Assembly: GCA_051453625.1 (NCBI GenBank)
Contig: JBOZIK010000001.1
Coordinates: 211,741,214-211,797,869 of the forward strand
Length of the DNA: 56,656 nt
Source of the DNA: Welwitschia mirabilis
Lineage: Eukaryota > Gnetophyta > Gnetopsida > Welwitschiales
Direction of reading: 5' to 3'
Each line of letters opens with the position of its first letter. Within the stretch, counting starts at the first letter, position 1. The position numbers and the translations under genes were made by a program. This document shows, piece after piece, positions 45,864 to 55,175 of the stretch. The notes beneath the pieces were generated by a model, which was given only the letters and a program-made list of their open reading frames with translations, was not told where the DNA came from and ran no database searches.

Positions 45864-48329
45864 TCCTAGAAGGCTATCAAAATCTTTGGACTGGTAACTA
45901 TGATTGAACTATAAATAAGTGCTTTTATGCAAGCATCATGTTCTGCTAAGGAGGACTTAGGATCTTGTGTTTCTCAAATCTTATATCCTTTGAATTTGCT
46001 TTCCAATGTTTCTAATAGATAATTAAATATTAGTACTAACATCAGAACCTTGGAATCCTTGCCCTCCACTGAGCCCCTTATTACTTTCCTTATTTCCAAT
46101 TACTAATTAATAGTCTTTACTATTCACTCTTAGTCTTAGTCAACACAAATATTTTCCATCTTAACAACTGACCCTTTCATCAGCATATTCTTCCTTAATA
46201 GTAAAATTTAAATTCTCAGGAAGTAAAAGAGTTACAATAGCCTTTGTTAGATATTTACAAATCAAGTGTAAAATCACCTATTCCTAGAAGAATGATTGAC
46301 CTTAATGATGTTTAATGTTTTTTCAACTCTAAGAGCATTACATATGTTGACTCATCAACCATGCTCTCTAACTTATCTACTTTGAACATTCTGAATGTGT
46401 ATACTATAGATGATGGCAGTTAAATTAATCATAGTGGATGAGAGAAGATGAATATAGGTTAAATTGGTAGAACGTAGAAATCCAATTCTAAAGAAAAGGA
46501 ATTATACTTTATAAAACTAATACTTCCAGTTTCTTAAGTAAATATACATTTGTGGTCTTTTTTGCATCCATTGGACATGCTACTCTGGCCCATAATATAC
46601 TCTCATGAAACTTATTTATAACTAGCAGTGCCTACATATGCCTTCCAAGTGAAATAACATGTGAGGTCGCTTATGATACTTGTTTTAGCATTTGTCATAG
46701 GTAAAAGAAGCTAGTCATTCTCTCCAAAAATTATTTTCAAAGCCAATATAAGACCCTAATACAAAATTATTTACTGCCAACCAAAATTCATTTTGATGCC
46801 TTTAATTCATAGCTACTATCTAGCTAGGGAGGCAAAATGTAGTTAGTAAATAGGGTACTTGGATAGAGAAATATGGCTCTCTGATGGTAGGGCCACTAGA
46901 CGAGGAAGTAAAATTGAGAAAGTGAGGGTAACGAGATCATGAATTCTAGCTGCTATTGTAGGTAAGAGAAGCATAACACACAAGGCTAGATGAGGACCTT
47001 ACAGTGAATGTAGGAGGGAGGATCCTTACATAGGGAGAGATTAAATAAAGGGGAAGAATCTTCATCTGAGGACCTTATTCTTAAAAAAAAAAGGAGGGAG
47101 ATCATTGGCAAAGTGGAAGCTACCTTTAAGAGGCCAAAAATGAGGGCAAGAACAAAGGATACCATGTAGGAAAAGCAAGTGAGGAAGAGCACTTACAATA
47201 GGGGAAAGAACACCCTTTAAAAATATAGAAGAAGAAAAGGGAGATCTCCTACAAGCTTTAAGGTAGTGCAATACCTTTGAAGTAAAGGAGGACATCATTG
47301 CTAGAGTAGAAAAAGGAAACCAAACCAGGAAAAGAAGATGCTAGCTCTCATATAAGGGGAGCTCAACCTTAAGGGGGGCAATCTTTGGATTCTCTTTTAA
47401 AAGGAGGGAAATATTTGGATGCTGTTTTCAAAGATAGGGGAAGAAAGAATAAGAAAATAGTTTTTGGACATGAATTAGTTTTAGGTTATTTTATCAATGA
47501 TAAGGTTAGAAAATAACTAGACATACTTTAAATCAGAATCCATATCACAAAAATGCCTAGTAAGATGCTCTACTCTTACTGATTTCCCCCAATTAAAGAG
47601 CTATTTGATAGCATTGGATGGTAGGGTCTAGTAGAAATTAAAGACCCTTTATATTCTTTTACTATTAGAGAATTCTACTATAACTTAAATTTTGTCAGTA
47701 AAAATTGTTCATTATATTTTTTAAGATGCCTGATGTAAGACTTTATAGTTTTTAAGATCTGTACCTTTTGGTATTATGATTTGTTTCTTAGCTATAGCTA
47801 CTGGAGCAGATCTCATAAGGTATTCCTATAAGAAAATAAAGTAGCCATTACAAATGTTTAAAAGATTAAAAATCTAGCAACAATGATGAAAAATGTGGTG
47901 ATACAAGAGATGCAGCAATTAGTGGATGTGACGGCATTTTAGACATACTGAGAGGAGGAGGAACATATGAAGCTAATTCTACTCATTCCATTTATTAGGA
48001 TTATTACTTGTCTTCTCACCATTCCTTTCCTTCTACTCAGTAGCTTATAGGACTTTCCCTTGAGATTTTTCAAGGGATATCTAGTTTTTAGTTCTAAGGA
48101 TGCATTAGGATTGTAGATTTTTTTTAGTTCATGTTAATATCTCATGCTATTTTTGTGAATTATATGTTATTTTTATGATGACATTTATAAAGAAATTTTA
48201 TGCTATTTGAGATATTATATTTGTTTACTATTTTGGAATATAAGTATGTTTGAAATTGGAGTTTGACTTCATATATATATATATACAACACACATTTTTT
48301 TTTCTTTTTTCTTCTGTTATGAGAAAGGC
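45864..48329. other. No gene seen: CACTA interior, purine-rich at 46.84-47.47 kb
   Basis: No recognised coding. The plus strand at about 46840-47470 is strongly purine-rich (repeated GGGAG, GAGGA, AAGGGG) and gives minus-strand frames (46986-47298) of Leu/Ser/Phe-rich shadow type. A TA microsatellite lies at about 48272-48286. Confidence 0.45.
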
Positions 48330-48510
48330 TTTTAAGGTATTTATTTGGTAAAGTATCTTAAAATTCTTTTAAGACATTTATTTAATGAAATACCTCAAAA
48401 GGATTTTGTGGCATTCCGCAGAAAAAGAGCCTCAAAAGCCTTCCAAAAACACCTTAAAAGGTCTTTTAAGGCTTTTCAAGGAATTTTAAAAGCCTATATT
48501 TCTTGTAGTG
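48330..48510 (-). repeat. Right subterminal repeats and TIR of the CACTA element
   Basis: Motifs CTTTTAAGG, TCTTAAAAT, CTTTTAAGA, CCTCAAAAG, CCTTAAAAG and CTTTTAAGG recur from about 48339 to 48477. The TIR at 48486-48510 ends 'TTTCTTGTAGTG'. Confidence 0.85.
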
Positions 48511-49700
48511 CTTTCTAAATAGAGTACTTTAAGAGGAAGTATATGTTGAGAAAGCTAAAGGATTTAAAAATTTTCATAAATCAGACTATGTTTGCAAACT
48601 AAAAAAGGCTCTTTATGATCTCAAGCAAGTGCTTAGAGCTTGATATGAGAAACTATTAGACCATCTAATAGAAAAATAATTTAAAAGAGATACATACAAT
48701 GTTATAATGTTCATGAAAAGGGATGGTAATGATTTTACTATTGTACAAATCTATGTAAATGATATTATTTTTTATGCTACTAATAATTTATTATGTAATA
48801 ATTTGCTAAGGTTATGTAGGGTGAGTTTGAAATGAGTCTCATTAGAGAGATAAGAAGCTTCTTGGGATTTTAAGTATTACAACATAAACAAGGTGCATTC
48901 ATTTATTAAACTAAATATGTTAAAAATTTGCTAGTTAGATATGACCTACATGATTGTAAGATCAAAGATATTTCAATGAGCTAAAGTACAAAGCCAGACA
49001 AGATGAGCATGATAAGAAGGTTAACTAAAGACTATACAGAGTATGATTGATAGTTTATTATATCTTACTACTAATAGACATGATATCATTTTGAGTGTAA
49101 GAATTTGTGCTCATTCTCAAAGTTATTCTAGAGAATCACATCTTATAGTAGTCCAAAGAATTTTTTACTATTTAAAAGATACTACTAGTTGGAGCCTTTG
49201 ATATTTAAAGGATTTCTGCCTTAATCTAGTCAGGTCTTGTAATGTAGATTGGATAGGATGCAAGGATGATAGAAGGAGCATAGGTAAAACTTCCTTCCTC
49301 CTTGGACAATATCTAGTATCTTAGAGTAGTAAAAAGCAAAACTCAATTGCTCTCTCAACTACTAAGGCTAAATATATTTTTGGTAGAAGTTATTGTACTT
49401 AGTCACTTTGGATGAAACAAACTTTAAAATATTTCAAATTATACATGGAAAGCATTCCTATTTCTTGTAACAAAAAAATGTGCTATTAACATCTCGAAGA
49501 ACCCAATTCAAATTAAAGAACCAAACATATAGAGACCAAATATTATTTTCTTAGAGAGAATGTACAAAATAAGAATATCATGCTGGAATACATTAATACC
49601 AATGATAAACTTGTAGATTTCTTCACTAAACGACTAAGTGATGACAGGTTTATCAAATTGTGTATAAACTTAGGGATTGAGCCTTGGCCAATTAGATAAG
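48511..49700 (+). pseudogene. Element D: SIRE-like copia RT-RNase H, right part
   Basis: It continues the RT interrupted at 38826; the first codons after the TSD fit the 'KSAFLNG' motif. Then 'LKKALYDLKQ' (about 48599-48629), the catalytic box 'YVNDIIFYA' (about 48752-48778; first Asp reads Asn), 'MIDSLLYLTTNRHDII' (about 49042-49090), 'DWIGCKDDRRS' (about 49247-49280), 'QNSIALSTTKA', 'INISKNPIQ' (about 49486-49512) and 'DDRFIKLCINLGIEPW' (about 49640-49687). Multiple frameshifts (for example near 48805 and 49480). It is more diverged from copies 1 and 2 than they are from each other. Confidence 0.88.
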
Positions 49701-50400
49701 TCACAAGGTAATCACTCTCCAAATCTTAACTCTGCATTATGATATTTTATGAGTTGAGATTATGGTTAGACCTTAAACTAGTAAGCTATGTGTATTTTAT
49801 TTCATATTTTTGCTATAAGACTTTAATCATGATGTTAGTCATAGAAAATTTTGAGGTCTTTTCATCTTTTAGGTAAGATGTCTTTCAATATAAGAAAAGT
49901 CTTTAGTTTTATGATGTCTAGTTAGAAGACATATTTATATATCAGATATCTTTGAAGGTTAGGTATATATTATTTAATTTTCCAAAATAGATGTCTTTTA
50001 ATTAATAGACATCTTTCAAAATCTATACAAAAATTAAAATGCATGCCAAAAAACAAGTGTTTTAATCCTTTTTATTCAGAATAGTGACCATCATTTATTA
50101 TTTTCAATCCTCCACTCAGTGGGTATTCCTCTTAGAGCTCCTTTTTAGCCTAATTTTTCTTAGATCTCTCAAGATTGACATCTTGGATTTGGAGGAAGTC
50201 TTTACAACCAATACAACTGAGCCTATTTTCTTTAATATGTGATATTTTTCATTGAATCTTTTGCATTTAATTGTTACTAGTTTAGTTCTTTCCATATTGT
50301 ATTCAAACATAATATGAAGAAATCCCTGTGATTCCTTTAAAGAAAAAGAACCTATCACAGAGACTCATAGACACTAGTATGAACCTTCATTTTAACATGA
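49701..50400. other. No gene seen: element D spacer after pol
   Basis: AT-rich. A minus-strand frame (50116-50358) looks like a shadow of weak plus-strand coding. It may include the N-terminal part of the env-like ORF, but I cannot support it. Confidence 0.4.
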
Positions 50401-51000
50401 GTTAGCTGCCAAATCTTTTAAAAGTTGGATCAAAAACTCCATTATTATGGACTCTTAGATTCTAAAAGAAAAGAAAATATTAGCTTCTTATCTAATTTTT
50501 ATGTATTGGTTGGGATGTAATAGTTCAACTAAACTAGGGCATTTTAGACCTCATAGTCAAAGAATTTATGCTAATATACATGAGATAGATGATAGAACTA
50601 GGACTTTTCAAATTCAAGTATAAGATACATTATATTATTTTATAAATTTCATGCTTGATATAAATGATTCAGAGCTTTCACAATTATATGTGCATTCTTT
50701 TAAAGATATATTCATTTGCCACTTTGTTAGCATTCATGATATTTATTGAATAATGTACTTTTTGGGCATTCTAGAATGAGTTTTTATGATAATGTAGAAC
50801 ATAAAAATATGGCACTAGATGCCTCTATTTTAAGTTTAATCACATTCTACAACATACTTGTTTGATATGGTAGCTATACCTATTGCAAACTAATGTATAC
50901 TTTTATGATTTATTGCCTTCTTATAGGGATGAAAAGTGATCTTAGCTTTATTTTATGTATAGATATCATTACTATTTTTTTCAAGGATCAGAACTTAGTT
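50401..51000 (+). pseudogene. Env-like extra ORF remnant of element D
   Basis: Frame blocks 'AAKSFKSWIKNSIIM' (about 50406-50450), 'ASYLIFMYWLGCNSSTK' (about 50485-50535), 'HSQRIYANIHEIDDRTRTFQ' (about 50555-50614) and 'DINDSELSQLYVHSF' (about 50658-50702) follow the layout of plant env-like/Transposase_32 proteins (a 'W...P..VR.FYAN' block then 'VRG' and 'L.I'). Position, about 0.7 kb after RNase H of a SIRE-like element, supports this. Broken by stops; function unknown. Confidence 0.42.
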
Positions 51001-51473
51001 ATCCTTGCTTGATTATCATGATTATCAGCAATGCTAGCATCTTAGTACCATAAATTAACCTCATTTGACCTAAAAAGTTACTTTAAAGTTTAGGAAGAAA
51101 TAACATGCACTAGTATAATGAGTGAAGCCACAAGTAGGAGGCCTTCTAAATCATAGTTTTAGTGCTCTTATTATACAGCTTCTCATAGTTCATCATCAGT
51201 AAACAAAGGTTTAAAGGCTATTACTAAGATGGTAGGCAATACTAGATGAAATCTATCGAGGTTGAAAAAGCACTGTTCCACAGCCAATAAAGGAGAGAGT
51301 CCTACAGGCAGTTGGCAATTCATGGAAACTCCTACTTGATGTAATTTCAAGGAGGAATCAGAGCTAGAGGCATCTCTAATACATCTTGATATAAGATATA
51401 ACTTAGGCCATATAGTAGATTATGATTTCTCAAATTTCATACTAGAGGAAGCACAGACATAAGAGAAGCACTA
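51001..51473. other. No gene assigned: junction of elements D and C
   Basis: A weak plus frame from 51118 starts MSEATSRRPSKS and later has Ser-rich 'TASHSSSSVNKGLKAITKMV'. It could be more of D's extra ORF or something else. The D/C boundary lies somewhere before about 51480. Confidence 0.35.
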
Positions 51474-53926
51474 GGCTCTAGCATGTCATACATCATCAAC
51501 TCATTTATAAAGCCTAAGTCAAGTTCAAATATGACAAAAAGGTTCTTCATAAGTAATTTAAACATAGTCAACTTGTCATTTTATACAATACCTGAGTACA
51601 CCTTTTACACAACAAGTTAACCTTTAAATGATTAGGTTCTTATCTTACAGAAAAAGTGTATTCCAATGGATCAATTAAAATCTTTGATCCAAACATTGGG
51701 GAAATTTAAAAAGTCAATGGACAAAGGTTAAAAATTTATGAGTCATCTACTGATGAAACCTTGAACATCATAGAACTACTTATCTTGAAAGCTCATCTCA
51801 ATGAGAAATACCTTCCTCTTATCATTATCTAAATTCTCTCTTAACTCATTCATTAGGTAGACATGATGCTATCACTTAAATATCTTTAACTTAACTTATA
51901 TATTACTTTATGAAGTCACCATGATTAGTAATCTTTTACTTGAGCATTTTAAGATGATAAGATTAGATTTAATCAATCTTAAGACATTTGTATGTCTATG
52001 AAATTCACTGAGAGAGAAAATGCCTTGGTTCCTATGTTCTCTTTCAGTGGTGTGAGTAATTAGTTATTTTTACATGTTTTTACTTATCCTTTATCTCATT
52101 ACTTCACTTTTATTCTTATAAGTACTTGGTCACATGGACTTTTTTCACTATTATATTTTAAAAAAAAGGAGAGAATAAAAAAATAAAAGAAAAGAAATAA
52201 AGACCATGATCTTTTGTATATGAGATAAAACCATGGTCACCATGATTTCCTACTGCAAGTGAATTAGGCCAAATTTTCCTAAGAGGGGCCTTTGACAGTG
52301 CAATATGGTAGTTGTGAGAACTTCATTGGAGGGTCAATTAACCATGTTATGTAAGTCCTTAATCCTCTAACAATGGTTATACTTCTCTCATCATGGTAAA
52401 ATAAGATTTTATTGAGAGGTTATGAGATTAGACATGTCCTTAGTATTATTAAAGGCATTGCTTATTTTTTAGAATTTTTTTGCATATAGTACTTCCACAT
52501 GATCATTCTGCCTTTCTGGATTCTAGTGTTGTTTTGATATGTGAGCTAGTGAGTTCATGTTTCTATAGCTTTTTATCTTAACAATCATTGTTTAATAATA
52601 TTAGACATACTTAACATCATCATAATCATTACCTATTTAAATGGTACTTTATGAATTTTAAAGATTTACATAAATTTTTCATTAGTTGATTTTATGATTA
52701 TTACTAAGGGAATTTATTAGATTAGAATTTAGGGTAAGTAAACAATATTCTTCATGTTCCTAGTTGTTCATTTTCATTTTATTTTTTTTAGCTATTTTAT
52801 TAGGTTTCTCAAAGTCATTTCTATACTTTTTGAAAATAATATTATGAATGTGATTAGTTAGTAGTTTCTTGTTGATTCTACTCATAGCTTCTATACATGA
52901 GGTTTGTCATTTCTTTTTTTGACAGGTGACAATGATACTTTTAAGTTTCCATTCTTACTTTTCATGCTTACTAAGTTTGAGCACATTTGAGGATTTATTT
53001 TAAGCATTGCTTCTTTTTACTTAGTGCATTATTTTCTCTTTACCACCCTTTTTCCATCTATCCTTTTTTATTTTGGTCATGTTTTTTAGGATAATTATTT
53101 ACTTTTTAACTTCTTCTTGATTTTTTGCTTTTTTTCTACTGCTTGACTACTTTCAGGTTTTTTCTAGTTTGTCTTATCTTTCAAACATCTCATTTGATCA
53201 GTGTTGTCCCACGTCTATTGTCCTCATAATAGATGAGATGATAATCATCCTCTTTACCCTATTGCAATTTAGAACATCTTGCTTCATCTATGGGAGGGGG
53301 AAGAGCACCTTTTTGATCTTCTTCTAAGATATTGAGTAAAAAATATAAATTTAAAAGAATCATGCTTAAGATTTTATGATACATATTTATGATGAGTTGT
53401 TTGAATATAATTTCATGTTATTTGAATAAATTTTATGGACTTTTCCTAGCAAAAGCATAATAGCACACTCACGGGGTTGTTCTAGAGCTATGTTATAGAT
53501 CATCTAAAGGAAAAGATTATTATGATTAATCTTGTACTTTGCCCCTTAGAGAATACATTAATAACTTACATGAATCATTACTTGATTTATTACTCCTTAT
53601 GTTTTACACATCAGTTTTAGTATTATGATCTTAAGTTATGCATATACATTATCATTTTTTGAGATATAATTGTTACATTTTATAATTTTTTATTTGTGTA
53701 TGACATTCATTTATTCTATTATGATGTGTTTAAGTAAGGGGCTTATGAATAAATTAGTATTTCTATCAGTTAATTAGGTTTTGATTTTATTCATACATGG
53801 TAAAGATTAAACTCAAAATNNNNNNNNNNATTACATCTTTCTAGTTATTGTTTATCTTAGCCAAATTGGCTTGGAATATAGCTGATCATTCATTTTGCAA
53901 GAACTGACAAGGTTAAGTGGGGGCTA
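51474..53926 (+). pseudogene. Element C: Athila-type integrase tail, 3' non-coding, polypurine tract
   Basis: It aligns with the 3' part of element A (about 30545-32443). Integrase C-terminal pieces: 'LLHNKLTFK' (about 51610-51636), 'SYLTEKVYSNGSIKIFDPN' (about 51640-51696), 'VNGQRLKI' (about 51714-51738). The non-coding part shares A/G-rich sequence and 'TTTCCTAAGAGGGGC' (about 52275-52290) with A. It contains one GTCCTCATAATAGATGAGATGAT-type inverted motif (about 53218-53241), a 10-N gap (53820-53829), and ends with the tract GGTTAAGTGGGGGCTA (53911-53926). Confidence 0.78.
53820..53829. other. Assembly gap (10 N)
   Basis: A 10-N run in the non-coding part of element C. Confidence 0.99.
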
Positions 53927-54369
53927 TGTTGTGATGCCAATTTGTAGGAATTTGATAGTGTATTTTGAGTACTTTTGTAGGACATTTATACAAGTTTAGA
54001 TGCAATTCTAATGATTATAAAAAACTGATAGGATGTTCACTGAAACATGTAATTCTTAGCATATTTGGAGGTATCTCAGGCTTATTTTGATACTTCATAC
54101 TTTCAAGGAAGGATTAACCATGCAGAAGACTGATTTCCATTTGAGCTAGAAGATATAGAAGCCTGTTATCCCCTCTATCATCTCCATAATAGATAGGATG
54201 ATAACACTACTAAGTTGGATGGAATTTAAAGAGTTGACTATAAGGCCTGAAGTTGATGGATCACCTTTTGATGTGGAATGAAATTCCCATTATTATTTCT
54301 ATAATAGTCAGGATGACAATTATTTTTAATGGTTGGAAACAATCATTTTTATAATGGAGTCATGCGGCT

Positions 54370-54375
54370 CACGTG
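54370..54375 (+). promoter_or_regulatory. G-box (CACGTG) upstream of LTR TATA box
   Basis: CACGTG lies 60 bp before TATAAATA in element C's LTR, in a small CpG-retaining patch ('GCGGCTCACGTGGG'). G-boxes bind plant bZIP/bHLH factors in light and ABA responses. It is absent from the element A and B LTRs. Confidence 0.45.
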
Positions 54376-54434
54376 GGTTAGTAGGGTTTTTTCTCAACTC
54401 CCAGGGTTTAGCTTCTAGAACTTTAATATAAAAC

Positions 54435-54442
54435 TATAAATA
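54435..54442 (+). promoter_or_regulatory. Putative TATA box in element C LTR
   Basis: TATAAATA followed by CCCT, as in element B. Confidence 0.55.
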
Positions 54443-55175
54443 CCCTTTATTTCCTTTACTTCCTTTTCCATCTTTTATACTAGATATTCTTATGATGGAA
54501 GATTGAAAGAAAGAGATCCATCCAGTAGCTACAGAAAGAAGTGTATCTTGGTGTTGGGATGAGTATCCTCCATTGAGGTGATACTAATTTACTGTAAGTG
54601 AATGTAAAATTTTATAATCAATTCAATTACTATTTTTACTACTATTGTGTAAATGTCTTTTATGGTTTAAGTTGATTATAGTTTGATGATATTTCTATTA
54701 TTTATTTAGATCATAAGGGCAACCTTTGTTAAGGTTGACTTTATTAGTTTAGATCTTGCATTGCATTTTTTATATTCCATTTTATATTTGCATTATCATA
54801 TTCTATTTGGCTTATCTTATAGTTTATGTTGGTTAGGAATAAGTGATAAACTCTTCCTAATTAATTTAAATTATAAAGAACTAATTCTTGGACAGAAGGA
54901 TTAAAATCTAAATAGATTCACTACACTTGCATTTCATCCATTGCATGTTATCATCATTCATCTTGCATTGCATTTGCATTGTTGTTTAATTTTATATATT
55001 GAAATAGAAAAGACTAAATACTTTGTGAAATTAATTCTCTAACTTCTAGCCTAGTGCCTTCAATGGATTATGACATTCAAGTTAACTTCCATGTATACTA
55101 GTGTTTGTTTTCTGTAAGTATTTTGATTTACAAATTTTGCCTAAGGACTTATAAATTGCATGAATTTATACCACA

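Larger units (their letters stand above)
38827..48510. mobile_element. CACTA (En/Spm-type) DNA transposon, 9.68 kb, carrying a kinase gene fragment
   Basis: Bounded by 25-bp terminal inverted repeats (22 of 25 matching), the right one reading CACTACAAGAAATATAGG on the minus strand, a textbook CACTA end. The left end reads CAGTA, one base off. The TSD is CTT, and the insertion splits a copia RT at 'KSAF|LN'. Subterminal DNA on both sides is packed with CTTTTAAGG/CCTTAAAAG motifs, as expected for transposase-binding sites. I find no TNPD/Transposase_21-like coding, so it is probably non-autonomous; 352 N inside it could hide sequence. Contents: an NIK-like kinase fragment (39675-40745), short near-identical repeats at 44.3-44.8 kb, an unknown minus-strand frame pair (45.4-45.9 kb). 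Confidence 0.85.
53927..55175 (+). repeat. 3' LTR of element C
   Basis: Starts TGTTGTGATGCCAATTTG after the polypurine tract and ends near ATTTATACCACA, about 1.25 kb, like element A's 3' LTR. It has inverted motifs at about 54166-54208 and 54285-54320, a G-box (54370-54375), TATAAATA (54435-54442) and 'AGGGCAACCTTTGTTAAGGT' (about 54716-54735). The right end is placed by analogy. No target-site duplication can be checked because the 5' end is absent. Confidence 0.75.

Noticed and set aside
46986-47298. Minus-strand frames of 68-78 codons
   Set aside because: Leu/Ser/Phe-rich reversals of a purine-rich plus strand, without family motifs.
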